Assembly: GCA_040905245.1 (NCBI GenBank)
Contig: JBBDRX010000053.1
Span: 1-39,303, forward strand
DNA length: 39,303 nt
Reading direction: 5' to 3'
Origin: JBBDRX01 sp040905245
GTDB lineage: Bacteria > Bacteroidota > Rhodothermia > Balneolales > Balneolaceae
The notes below the pieces were generated by a model. That model had not been told where the DNA came from. It did no database searches and worked only from the letters and a program-made list of their open reading frames with translations. Shown piece by piece: positions 17,048 to 25,335 of the stretch (positions are counted from its first letter, which is position 1; every line of letters begins with the position of its first letter). A program made the position numbers and the translations under genes.

Positions 17048-18577
17048 ATGACTGATTTCAGCTCGGTTCGTGAGCATCTGAAGAGTGGAAAACAGAACCT
17101 TCCGGAACTCGTTGACGAGTTTCTTGCCCGTATTAAAGAGCGCAATTCGGAAATTAATGCCTTTGTATCCGTCGATGAGCAGGAAGCCCGGGAAGAGGCG
17201 AAAGCGATTCAGAAACGGATCGATGATGGAAGTGCAGGGCGTTTGGCTGGAGCCGTGATCGGCATTAAGGATATCATTTGTCAGAAGGGGAAATCCGCAA
17301 CCTGCGCATCCGGTATTCTGAAGGACTTCGAGAGTGTCTATGACGCAACCGTTATTGAAAAGCTGAGAAGTGAGGATGCTCTTCTCATTGGTCGACTCAA
17401 CATGGACGAATTTGCCATGGGATCCTCTAATGAGAACTCAATTTACGGACCTGTTCGCAATCCTCACAATCCGGACAAGGTGCCGGGAGGCTCCAGTGGC
17501 GGAAGCGCAGCAGCTGTAGCTGCTGGAATGTGTCACCTCACACTGGGGACAGACACGGGAGGATCCATCCGACAACCGGCTTCATATTGTGGTGTCGTTG
17601 GCCTCAAGCCGACCTACGGCCGGGTTTCCAGGCATGGATTGATCGCTTTCGCTTCCTCCTTTGATTGTATTGGGCCGCTGTCCGGTTCTGTAAGAGATTC
17701 TGCTGAGCTGCTTTCCGTACTCGCGGGACAGGACACTATGGACAGTACAACTTCCGATCGGGCGGTGTCCGACTATGCCGGATCCCTGGACGAAGATCGG
17801 GTCCTGACAGTAGGTGTTCCGGAAGAGTATTTCAGTGAAGGGTTGTCCGAAGAGGTCAAAGAGCGTGTCGAAGAGGTACTGCAATCTCTTGAATCGAAGG
17901 GACAGGTTCGCCTGAAACCGGTTCATTTGCCTCATATGAAGTATGGAATAGCCACCTACTACATTCTGGCAACAGCTGAAGCTTCGAGTAACCTGGCGCG
18001 CTACGATGGAATCCGATACGGACACCGTGCCGATATCCGACAGGTTCACCAGGAACTGGCGCAAGAACGTGAGAAGATCGAAGCGGAGCTACGTTCAGCC
18101 ACTGACGGTCGTTCAGAACATCTGAGGGAGGCTCTTCATAAAATGGACACCACATTGATCCGGCTCTACAAAAATTCACGTACCGAGGGTTTCGGAAGGG
18201 AAGTTAAACGCCGAATTCTTCTCGGCACCTATGTACTTAGTGCCGGTTATTATGACGCTTACTACAGTAAAGCGCAGAAAGTGCGAAGACTGATCAAACA
18301 GGATTTTGACCAAGTGTTTTCCGATGTGGATGTCATTGTATCCCCGACCGCACCTACAACAGCATTTGACCTCGGGGCAAAAATGGACGATCCGATGCAG
18401 ATGTATCTGAATGATATATACACAACGTCTGCAAACCTGGCCGGTATCTGTGGAATCAGTGTTCCTGCAGGGACCGACCGGAACGGCCTGCCGATTGGTA
18501 TTCAGTTTATGGGAGGGAAATTTCAGGAGGCTACAATTCTGAAAGCTGCCAGTCTGGTAGAAACTCTCTACGGTTAA
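17048..18577 (+). CDS. gatA: Aspartyl/glutamyl-tRNA(Asn/Gln) amidotransferase subunit A (509 aa)
   Basis: Amidase-signature subunit of GatCAB; hydrolyses glutamine and delivers ammonia to GatB. The Ser-cisSer-Lys triad is visible: Lys74 in VIGIKDIICQKG, the serines in PGGSSGGSAAAVAAGMC and TDTGGSIRQPASYCGVVG. LKPTYGRVSRHGLIAFASSFD and the C-terminal PTAPTTAF and NLAGICGISVPAG segments are typical of GatA rather than other amidases. The length is slightly above the usual 485 aa. It follows tatA by 3 nt and precedes the M28 peptidase by 9 nt. Confidence 0.97.
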   Translation: MTDFSSVREHLKSGKQNLPELVDEFLARIKERNSEINAFVSVDEQEAREEAKAIQKRIDDGSAGRLAGAVIGIKDIICQKGKSATCASGILKDFESVYDATVIEKLRSEDALLIGRLNMDEFAMGSSNENSIYGPVRNPHNPDKVPGGSSGGSAAAVAAGMCHLTLGTDTGGSIRQPASYCGVVGLKPTYGRVSRHGLIAFASSFDCIGPLSGSVRDSAELLSVLAGQDTMDSTTSDRAVSDYAGSLDEDRVLTVGVPEEYFSEGLSEEVKERVEEVLQSLESKGQVRLKPVHLPHMKYGIATYYILATAEASSNLARYDGIRYGHRADIRQVHQELAQEREKIEAELRSATDGRSEHLREALHKMDTTLIRLYKNSRTEGFGREVKRRILLGTYVLSAGYYDAYYSKAQKVRRLIKQDFDQVFSDVDVIVSPTAPTTAFDLGAKMDDPMQMYLNDIYTTSANLAGICGISVPAGTDRNGLPIGIQFMGGKFQEATILKAASLVETLYG

Positions 18578-18586
18578 TGCACATCC

Positions 18587-19570
18587 ATGTATCCGATCCG
18601 ATGCCTGCTATTCGGTTCCCTGCTGTTTTTCGGACTGGTATTTGTTCGTTGTTCTCCCGAGAAGGACAGGTTTCGTTTCGAATCGGCAGGTAGGCCCGTA
18701 CCGGAGTTCTCTGCCGATTATGCAGTCGACGCCATTCAGAAGCAAATAGATTTTGGCGCCAGATATCCGGGATCGTCCGCACATCAAGAGACAAGAAATT
18801 TTCTTGTCGAGAGTCTTCAATCCTATGCAGGTAAAAGAAATGTCTATGTTCAGACATTTCTTCACACCGGATATGATGAAGTCAATATGGAGCTTTACAA
18901 TATTGTGGCTTCCTTCAACCCGGAGAGCCCGGTACGTGTTCTTCTGGCCGCGCACTGGGACACCCGGCCCAGATCGGAGAACGACGAGGACAGTCCGGCC
19001 AGCCCTCTGATCGGTGCAGATGACGGCGGAAGCGGCGTTGGGGTACTCCTCGAGTTAGCCCGCCTCTTTCAGAACGAATCCCCGCCCATCGGGGTTGATA
19101 TCATACTGTTTGACGGGGAAGACTATGGCAGATCCGGAGACCTGCATCACTTTTTTCTTGGTTCCCGATACTGGAGCCAGAACCCGCCGGTGGCAAACTA
19201 CAATCCCCGTTTTGGAGTACTGCTCGACATGGTTGGGGGTGTTGGAGCCAGATTTTCCAAAGAGACGTACTCCCGACAATTTGCCCCAAATCTGGTCGAA
19301 GCTGTCTGGAGCCTTGCACACGAGATGGGGTTTGAAAAAACCTTTCCGGATCGAGAGGGAGCTGCTGTATCGGACGATCACGTCATGGTAAATCGTTACA
19401 CGGACATCCCGATGATCAACATTATTCATCATGAGCGTGGGCAGGATGGTACAGCCCAGTTCCCCTCCTGGTGGCATACACAACAGGATCGAATGGAGAT
19501 CATAGACCCTGAGACACTACAGGTGGTTGGAGATCTGATGGTAGAACTTGTCTACAACCGGATTAACTGA
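18587..19570 (+). CDS. M28 family peptidase or glutaminyl-cyclase-like protein, exported (327 aa)
   Basis: A zinc-hydrolase of the M28 fold closest in outline to glutaminyl-peptide cyclotransferases. Metal and catalytic motifs: LLAAHWDTRP (His, Asp), IGADDGGSGVGVLLELA (Asp), IILFDGEDYG (Glu pair region), and a late INIIHHER with the last His. The N-terminus is hydrophobic (LLFGSLLFFGLVFVRCS); Cys22 is in a lipobox-like place but Arg at -1 is unusual, so lipidation is uncertain. Either aminopeptidase or pyroglutamate-forming activity is possible. It lies between gatA (9-nt gap) and prmA. Confidence 0.85.
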   Translation: MYPIRCLLFGSLLFFGLVFVRCSPEKDRFRFESAGRPVPEFSADYAVDAIQKQIDFGARYPGSSAHQETRNFLVESLQSYAGKRNVYVQTFLHTGYDEVNMELYNIVASFNPESPVRVLLAAHWDTRPRSENDEDSPASPLIGADDGGSGVGVLLELARLFQNESPPIGVDIILFDGEDYGRSGDLHHFFLGSRYWSQNPPVANYNPRFGVLLDMVGGVGARFSKETYSRQFAPNLVEAVWSLAHEMGFEKTFPDREGAAVSDDHVMVNRYTDIPMINIIHHERGQDGTAQFPSWWHTQQDRMEIIDPETLQVVGDLMVELVYNRIN

Positions 19571-19571
19571 T

Positions 19572-20423
19572 ATGAACTGGACAGCCTGTATTCTGAAAGT
19601 ACCCGAATCACTTCAGGAGCAGATGATTGCAGAATTGCTCGACTTCGGTTTCACATCCTTTGAACAGTTCGATCAGAGCCTTCACTGTTTTATGAGTAGT
19701 GAAAGTCTGAGCGACAAAACATTGTCCCGTACTCGGAACCTTCTTCAACGTTACTCTCTGCCGGATGAGATCAAAATCGAACAGTTCGAAGAGACCAACT
19801 GGAATGAACGTTGGGAACAGTCGATCCGGCCCGTACGAACAGGCCCGTTTCTGATTTATCCCTCCTGGTTCGCGGTTCAACCCGAAACGGATGTGATACC
19901 AATTCAGATCGATCCCAAAATGTCTTTCGGAACCGGCTTCCACGCAACGACCCGACTGATGCTTCGTTCCCTGCCAGGATTGATGGCTGCAAATCCAACA
20001 AATGTACTGGATGCCGGAACTGGGACGGGAATCCTTGCCATTGCCGCAGCAAAACTGGGTGCTCAATCTGTTACAGGATTCGATATTGACCCCTGGAGCA
20101 AGCGTAACGCGATGGAGAATCGAAAAGCGAATCGTGTGGAAAAACAGACTACGTTTCTGCTTGGCACTATCGACCAACTATCTGAGAATACTCAATTCGA
20201 TCTGATCCTTGTGAATATTAATCGGAATACCATCCTTGAAATGGCGCACGCACTGGTCAAGAGGCTGCATCCGGAGGGTTCGCTTCTGCTTTCGGGACTG
20301 TTGCATAGTGACCAGAGTATAATACTCGAAGTGTTTGAAAAGGAAGGGTTGAACCTGATGGGGGAGAAGAGGGAAAAGGAGTGGATCTCGCTTCAACTTT
20401 CTTCGACAGATTCCAGATTCTGA
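19572..20423 (+). CDS. prmA: Ribosomal protein L11 methyltransferase (283 aa)
   Basis: PrmA trimethylates ribosomal protein L11. Seen: the linker-end IQIDPKMSFGTGFHATTRLML with the SAM-contacting GTG-H-T residues, VLDAGTGTGILAIAAAKLGA, FDIDPWSKRNAMENRKAN and DLILVNINRNTILEM (NPPY-like NIN). I chose ATG 19572, one base after the M28 stop; a TTG 24 nt earlier is open but would overlap the upstream gene. The 3' end overlaps the convergent queG by 31 bp. Confidence 0.93.
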   Translation: MNWTACILKVPESLQEQMIAELLDFGFTSFEQFDQSLHCFMSSESLSDKTLSRTRNLLQRYSLPDEIKIEQFEETNWNERWEQSIRPVRTGPFLIYPSWFAVQPETDVIPIQIDPKMSFGTGFHATTRLMLRSLPGLMAANPTNVLDAGTGTGILAIAAAKLGAQSVTGFDIDPWSKRNAMENRKANRVEKQTTFLLGTIDQLSENTQFDLILVNINRNTILEMAHALVKRLHPEGSLLLSGLLHSDQSIILEVFEKEGLNLMGEKREKEWISLQLSSTDSRF

Positions 20424-21352
20424 ATGGCATTTGCAATATTCTGTTTCAATTTCGGGAAGCGGGCCCTTCGCACAGGAGTACCATTAAACAGCTCTTCGTA
20501 CTCGTCGTATGTAAGCGACTTCCAAAAGGAGAGGTCGGAATTCGATATCTTCTCCCGGGGCTGCAGATCGTCAATCTGGCCAACGCTGGCTTTTCTGTTC
20601 CAGGGACAAACATCCTGGCAGATATCGCAACCAAAAATCCAGTCCCCCGAGGAATCTCGATACTCTTCGGGAATCTTATCTTTCAGTTCAATGGTCAGAT
20701 ACGAGATACAACGACTGCCGTCTACCCTGTAGGGTTCATAGATGGCATCCGTCGGACAGGCATCGATACATTTTGTACAACTGCCACAGTGATCCGTTAT
20801 GGGGGCATCCGGCTCCAGCTCCAGATCCATCAGGATTTCGCCGAGGAGAAACCAGGAGCCATACTCTCTGTTTAACAAATTGGAATTTTTACCAATCCAG
20901 CCCAACCCGCACCGCTCGGCCCAGGCTTTGTCCATTACCGGAGCTGAGTCGACAAAAACCCGGCCCTGAACTTCTCCAACCTCTTCCTGGATCCAGGAAA
21001 AGAGGTTTTTCAGACGTTTCTTGAAGACTTTATGGTAGTCTCTGCCGTGAGCGTATTTTGCAACGCGGAGAGGCGCTTCTGTGATGAGCTGATTGGAAGA
21101 GGGAGAGTCAAAATGGTAACTGGCAAGTACAGACAGCACTGTTTTGGTGCCGGGAACAAGTCGGGATGGATTCACTCGTTTTTCAAAATTCCTCTCCATC
21201 CAGGACATCTCACCCTGCCGGCCCTGTAGTAACCACTCCTCGAGTCGGACGGCCTCTCGATCCAACCGCTCGGCTTTGGAAAAGCCGCAGGCATCGAAAC
21301 CGATAGCCAAAGCCCGGTTTCGAATCGCGGTCTTCTGAGAAGAGGTGTTCAT
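20393..21352 (-). CDS. queG: Epoxyqueuosine reductase (319 aa)
   Basis: QueG makes queuosine from epoxyqueuosine in the wobble position of GUN-decoding tRNAs, using cobalamin and two [4Fe-4S] clusters. Both ferredoxin-type motifs are present: CGSCTKCIDACPTDAI and CDICQDVCPWN. The N-terminal part has AIGFDACGFSKAE and ARYAHG-like VAKYAHGRDYH, and FVDSAPVMDKAWAERCGLGWIGKNSNL is diagnostic. Length fits the shorter form without HEAT repeats. Its ATG abuts the stop of the FKBP gene upstream. Confidence 0.95.
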   Translation of the reverse strand: MNTSSQKTAIRNRALAIGFDACGFSKAERLDREAVRLEEWLLQGRQGEMSWMERNFEKRVNPSRLVPGTKTVLSVLASYHFDSPSSNQLITEAPLRVAKYAHGRDYHKVFKKRLKNLFSWIQEEVGEVQGRVFVDSAPVMDKAWAERCGLGWIGKNSNLLNREYGSWFLLGEILMDLELEPDAPITDHCGSCTKCIDACPTDAIYEPYRVDGSRCISYLTIELKDKIPEEYRDSSGDWIFGCDICQDVCPWNRKASVGQIDDLQPREKISNSDLSFWKSLTYDEYEELFNGTPVRRARFPKLKQNIANAIQNLESVEES

Positions 21353-22075
21353 TTAATCCAGAATGGATAGCAACTCAACTTCAAAAATAAGTACAGCACC
21401 GGGTTCAATCGGGCTGCCGGGTGGGGGATTGTTACCATATCCCAGCTCGGCCGGAATAAAAAACTCATATTTGGCTCCTTCACTCATTAGCTGCAGCCCC
21501 TCCGTCCAGCCGGGAATTACCTGATTCAATGGAAATTCTGCCGGTTCTTCACGACTGTAGGAACTGTCGAACTCTTCACCGTCAATCAGTGTTCCCCGGT
21601 AGTGTACCCGGACTCTCGACTCCTCATCCGGACGCACACCCTCTCCCTCCTCAATTACACGGTATTGCAGCCCGCTGTCTGTAACAGTAACCTCATCACG
21701 CTCTGCATTTTCGGAGAGAAATCGGTCCGCTTCTGCAGCATTGGCCTCGGACTGCTCCATACGACGTCTTTGCTGCTCCGCCTGAAGATCTTCCTGAAAG
21801 TTCTGGAGTGCTCCCTGCATGGCCATTTCGTCGAAAACCGGATCCCCGGATTCGACAGCCGTTCGAAGTCCACTCAAAAAATTGGAGTAATTGAAATCTT
21901 CAATTCCTTCGTCAGCAATAGAGGTACCATAATAGTAACCCAGACTATAACTGACGGAGTCGATGGTAGTGCGAAATTCGGCAGAACCGCCAAGGTCGCC
22001 TGAGTCCTGACACGCTGTAGCCATCAATGAAAGAAACAACAATGGTAACAGCGTCTGCTTGAGTGCCTTCTTCAT
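21353..22075 (-). CDS. FKBP-type peptidyl-prolyl isomerase lipoprotein (240 aa)
   Basis: A periplasmic FkpA/Mip-like PPIase. The signal sequence ends in a lipobox (LMATAC, Cys22). Residues about 33-125 match the helical dimerisation domain of FkpA-type proteins (SVSYSLGYYYGTSIADEGI and a long Gln/Glu/Arg-rich helix). Residues about 130-240 form the FKBP domain: LQYRVIEEGEGVRP, VRVHYRGTLIDGEEFDSSY, VIPGWTEGLQLMSEGAKYEF, PAELGYG, and GAVLIFEVELLSI. It helps fold exported proteins. Probably co-transcribed with queG, whose ATG follows its TAA directly. Confidence 0.94.
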   Translation of the reverse strand: MKKALKQTLLPLLFLSLMATACQDSGDLGGSAEFRTTIDSVSYSLGYYYGTSIADEGIEDFNYSNFLSGLRTAVESGDPVFDEMAMQGALQNFQEDLQAEQQRRRMEQSEANAAEADRFLSENAERDEVTVTDSGLQYRVIEEGEGVRPDEESRVRVHYRGTLIDGEEFDSSYSREEPAEFPLNQVIPGWTEGLQLMSEGAKYEFFIPAELGYGNNPPPGSPIEPGAVLIFEVELLSILD

Positions 22076-22268
22076 AAGAAAATTGTCATTGGTTGAAGTT
22101 AATTGAGTTCAATTTACTCAAGTTATCACTTTTTGAAGCGGATCAAAAGGGGCTAACAGCCTGTCTGTTTCGGAACAATCTTTCACCCCCGATCTTTCAA
22201 TGCTTATTTTGTATATTGGTTCTTTTGAGTCTCGAATATGATCTATTGAACGAACCCAGAGAGTACCT
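22076..22268. promoter_or_regulatory. Divergent promoter region between the FKBP and DEAD-box genes
   Basis: Within 193 bp, + strand candidates for the helicase gene are TATTTTG (22205-22211) and TATATTG (22212-22218), both TAnnTTG-like, 50-60 nt before its start. On the - strand TAACTTG and TAAATTG lie 40-60 nt before the FKBP start. No -33 TTG has a fully convincing distance. Nothing else is seen. Confidence 0.35.
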
Positions 22269-23876
22269 TTGAAATTTACTGACCTGACACTGGCCGATGA
22301 AGTGATTTCCGGCCTGAATGACATACGTTTTATTGAACCTACGCCAATCCAGGAACAGACCATTCCCCATGTTCTCAGTGGAAAAGATATGATCGGAGTG
22401 GCACAGACCGGAACGGGGAAGACAGGGGCGTTTGTAATCCCGCTCCTTCAACGAATTTTTGAAAGTGACCGGGAAGGAATCAAGACAATTATACTGACCC
22501 CGACCCGGGAACTTGCCCAACAAATCGATGAACAGATTTTTGCCATCGGATACCATACCGGTATTACGTCGGCTACAGTGATTGGTGGAAGCGACTTTTC
22601 TACACAGGCTAAAGCGTTGAAAGCCGGAGTCGATATCATAGTGGCTACGCCCGGGCGGTTCATGGACCAGAACAAGGTGGTCAACATCGATCTCTCAACG
22701 GTCGAATTTCTTGTTCTTGATGAGGCGGATCGCATGCTGGACATGGGTTTTTTACCTGACATGAAAAAGATCATCGACTGGCTTCCTACCAAACGTCAAA
22801 CGCTTCTGTTTTCGGCTACCATGCCCAAAGAGATCGAAAGACTTGCCTCTACGATCATGAACAATCCTGAAAAGGTAGAGATCGCCCGGTCCAAACCTCC
22901 CGAATCTGTCGAGCAACGAGCTTATTTTCTTAGAAGTAACCAGAAAATTCCGCTGGTCAAACAGATTTTTGACACGATCCAGTGGGACTCCTGTATCATT
23001 TTTACATCTACAAAAAAGGGCACCGACGAGCTTCAGCGGCTGTTGAAAAAGAGTGGTATCAAAGCTGGCAGCATTCACGGAGACCGGAGCCAGGACGAAC
23101 GGAACAAGGCGTTGAACGCCTTCAAAAACGGTGAAAGTCCGGTCATTGTCGCTACCAACGTGATTGCGCGTGGAATCGACATCAAGGATGTTTCAATGAT
23201 CATCAACTACGATGTTCCCCGGAGTACTGACGATTACGTTCATCGGATCGGGCGGACAGGTCGGTACGACAAGTCGGGTATTGCTGTAACTCTGGTAACC
23301 AAGCGGGACCGTAAATCCTTTGCGGATATCGATAAAATCAAAGATAACAAGCTCCGGAAAATTGAACTGCCAGAGTCGTTCGGTCCCAAATCTAGTTTTT
23401 CATGGGATACGTATACGTTCGAGGATAACAGAACATCATCAAAAGAGAGCGGCTCCGGTTCGACCGGTCGCACTGACCGTAAGAAACGGAGTGAAGAGAC
23501 ACCGGCCAAAAAAGACAGCAATAACTCGGGAAGAACCAAAAAAAGTACTTCCGGTGACCGGGGAAAAGGGTCGAAGAGAGGAGACTCTCAGAAAAAAAAC
23601 GGATCGGATACTTCGGCGAAAGAAACCACCTCAAGAGAACCCCGTCAAACACAATCGTCCAACGGGAAAGAGTCTTCAAAAAAGGCAGGGCGCAGGCCTT
23701 CTGATCAATCGTCCGGTCAAAAAGATTCTGGCGAGAACAAGCCGGAAACCAGACGGATACGACGCAACATTCCCAGAATTGAGAAAGCGACCGAGCGGAA
23801 CAGAAATGCACCACAACCATCCAAAGGGATCTGGGGGCTCATCAAGAGCTTCTTGCCTCTATCCCGGAGAAACTGA
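22269..23876 (+). CDS. DEAD-box ATP-dependent RNA helicase with a long basic tail (535 aa)
   Basis: RhlE/DeaD-type RNA helicase. Motifs in order: FIEPTPIQEQTIP (Q motif), AQTGTGKTGAF (I), PTRELAQQ (Ia), TPGRFMD (Ib), VLDEADRML (II), FSATMP (III), IIFTSTK (IV), VATNVIARGIDI (V), YVHRIGRTGR (VI). The core ends near residue 375; the remaining 160 residues are low-complexity Ser/Lys/Arg/Gly/Thr-rich and would be a disordered RNA-binding tail. Likely roles are ribosome assembly or RNA decay, especially at low temperature. The start is TTG 22269: an in-frame TGA at 22239 and no ATG between exclude an earlier start. Confidence 0.95.
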   Translation: MKFTDLTLADEVISGLNDIRFIEPTPIQEQTIPHVLSGKDMIGVAQTGTGKTGAFVIPLLQRIFESDREGIKTIILTPTRELAQQIDEQIFAIGYHTGITSATVIGGSDFSTQAKALKAGVDIIVATPGRFMDQNKVVNIDLSTVEFLVLDEADRMLDMGFLPDMKKIIDWLPTKRQTLLFSATMPKEIERLASTIMNNPEKVEIARSKPPESVEQRAYFLRSNQKIPLVKQIFDTIQWDSCIIFTSTKKGTDELQRLLKKSGIKAGSIHGDRSQDERNKALNAFKNGESPVIVATNVIARGIDIKDVSMIINYDVPRSTDDYVHRIGRTGRYDKSGIAVTLVTKRDRKSFADIDKIKDNKLRKIELPESFGPKSSFSWDTYTFEDNRTSSKESGSGSTGRTDRKKRSEETPAKKDSNNSGRTKKSTSGDRGKGSKRGDSQKKNGSDTSAKETTSREPRQTQSSNGKESSKKAGRRPSDQSSGQKDSGENKPETRRIRRNIPRIEKATERNRNAPQPSKGIWGLIKSFLPLSRRN

Positions 23877-23885
23877 CCAGATTTC

Positions 23886-24641
23886 ATGCAGCGTGTTGCC
23901 TCACTGTTCATTTGGGTGGCCATCGCACTACTGATCGTGTGCTGGTTACCGCTTCTTGCCACTGTTTGGCTCTTTGACCAGGATCCATTCAAATATCGGA
24001 CCGGTCGTATGTTCCGGAGACTTGGCAAGATGATCACCCGGGTGAATCCGAAATGGCATGTAGAAATAGAGTCCGGGGAGGCAATTGACCCCCGAAATCC
24101 ATATGTCATGGTCTGCAATCACTTGTCCAATGCCGATATCCCGGTAATTTCCAATCTTCCCTGGGAGATGAAGTGGGTGGCCAAAAGGGAACTCTTCAAA
24201 ATTCCGGTTGTGGGCTGGATGATGAAACTCTCGGGAGACATTCCGGTAGACAGAGGAGGGCGCAAAGGACAGATCGAAATGGTGAAGAGAGCCCTGTATT
24301 ATCTGCGCAACAAAACCTCTGTGATCTTTTTTCCCGAAGGAACTCGCTCTGTAGACGGCCGCCTTCGCCGGTTCAGCAAAGGTGCCTTCGAGCTCGCCAT
24401 TCGGGAGCAGGTCCCGATACTTCCGATGATACTTGACGGAACCCGAGACTGTCTGCCGAAAAATAGCTGGATATTTGAACGCGATGTACATGTTCGCCTG
24501 AAAGTACTCTCTCCGATAGAGACGACCGGGCTGAATCGTGAGGATGTCGAACGACTGATGACTCAAGTTCGAAGCCGGATGGTTCAATCCCTGTCTGAAT
24601 ACCGAAACGTACCACCAAAGCAGGTAGACGGCACCCTGTAA
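23886..24641 (+). CDS. plsC: 1-acyl-sn-glycerol-3-phosphate acyltransferase family protein (251 aa)
   Basis: PlsC-type acyltransferase making phosphatidic acid from lysophosphatidic acid at the inner membrane. An N-terminal hydrophobic helix (LFIWVAIALLIVCWLPLLA) anchors it. Catalytic HX4D is in CNHLSNADIPV near residue 80; the substrate-binding FFPEGTRSVDGRLRRFSKG and PILPMILDGTRD motifs follow. The family includes related acyltransferases of ornithine lipids and other lipids, so the symbol is likely rather than certain. It starts 9 nt after the helicase stop. Confidence 0.88.
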   Translation: MQRVASLFIWVAIALLIVCWLPLLATVWLFDQDPFKYRTGRMFRRLGKMITRVNPKWHVEIESGEAIDPRNPYVMVCNHLSNADIPVISNLPWEMKWVAKRELFKIPVVGWMMKLSGDIPVDRGGRKGQIEMVKRALYYLRNKTSVIFFPEGTRSVDGRLRRFSKGAFELAIREQVPILPMILDGTRDCLPKNSWIFERDVHVRLKVLSPIETTGLNREDVERLMTQVRSRMVQSLSEYRNVPPKQVDGTL

Positions 24642-24675
24642 ATAACAACCACTTAAAAAATCATACGTAAACCGA

Positions 24676-25170
24676 ATGCCTGATAACGATTTTTTGGACC
24701 CGAAAGGAGACATACGACTTACCGACAAACAACTTATGGAATCGGAAGAGATAGAAGCCATTGCAAAAAAGGTCATTGAAGAGAACGATATGGAGTTTGG
24801 CCCGGCTCAGATCGGGTACTTTCTGGTCTATCCGAATATTACCAAACAGAGAGCGGCAAAATGCCTTAAAGCATCCAGAGAGGTCAAATACTATTCTGGC
24901 AACGACTATCTGATCGAAATCTCCGGAGAGATGTGGGATATGCTGGACAGTGAAACCAAAGAGATGCTCCTCTATCATGAACTCCTTCATCAGGATCCTG
25001 TTTTCAAGGCAAAAAATCAGGAGTGGAAGATGAATCTGAAGAAGCCGGACTTCCAGGATTATTACGAAATCAACGACAAGTTCGGCAACGAATGGTACAA
25101 AACCATTCAGGCTACTGTCTCTTCATTATACGACATGGATCCGAGACAGGAGAGCAAAGTCAGTACCTGA
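24676..25170 (+). CDS. Putative metallopeptidase of the phage-type family (164 aa)
   Basis: A short protein with the zinc-binding motif LLYHELLHQ (HExxH) near residues 98-104, preceded by QIGYFLVYPNITKQRAAKC and YLIEISGEMWDMLDSETKE. This order (a strand-rich scaffold, a D-W-type segment, then HExxH) resembles the putative phage metallopeptidase domain (PF18894). No signal peptide. Usually such genes are in prophages or mobile islands; here nothing else phage-like surrounds it, apart from the tRNA-Leu 81 bp downstream. Substrate unknown. Confidence 0.65.
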   Translation: MPDNDFLDPKGDIRLTDKQLMESEEIEAIAKKVIEENDMEFGPAQIGYFLVYPNITKQRAAKCLKASREVKYYSGNDYLIEISGEMWDMLDSETKEMLLYHELLHQDPVFKAKNQEWKMNLKKPDFQDYYEINDKFGNEWYKTIQATVSSLYDMDPRQESKVST

Positions 25171-25199
25171 AACAGGGGTTGGTTTCATGCGATTTCAGA

Positions 25200-25231
25200 T
25201 TGTCGTTCTAATATGGAAAATTGTATATTTG
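25200..25231 (+). promoter_or_regulatory. Promoter of tRNA-Leu
   Basis: TTG (25200-25202), 21-nt spacer, TATATTTG (25224-25231) exactly matches the Bacteroidota housekeeping consensus TTG-N19-21-TAnnTTTG. The tRNA starts 20 nt after the -7 box. Confidence 0.75.
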
Positions 25232-25251
25232 CATGCCTTCTGAATTGACAT

Positions 25252-25335
25252 GCCCGGGTGGCGGAATTGGTAGACGCGTCGGATTCAAAATCCGATGGTG
25301 GCAACATCGTGCGGGTTCGAGTCCCGCCCCGGGTA
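25252..25335 (+). tRNA. tRNA-Leu, anticodon CAA
   Basis: Cloverleaf read by eye: acceptor GCCCGGG pairs with CCCGGGT near the 3' end (first pair G-U), the D arm contains AATTGGTAGA, the anticodon stem TCGGA/TCCGA encloses the loop TTCAAAA with anticodon CAA (reads UUG), a long class II variable arm follows, and the T arm is GCGGG-TTCGAGT-CCCGC. The discriminator is A at 25335. The 3' CCA is not encoded (CAT follows). Confidence 0.96.

Noticed and set aside
19548..19571. TTG start extending prmA by 8 codons
   Set aside because: It would overlap the upstream peptidase gene and has no better ribosome binding site; PrmA proteins begin near the ATG.
25168..25187. TGAAAC ... GTTTCA hairpin at the end of the metallopeptidase gene
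   Set aside because: Short stem overlapping the stop codon and no T-run; not a credible terminator.
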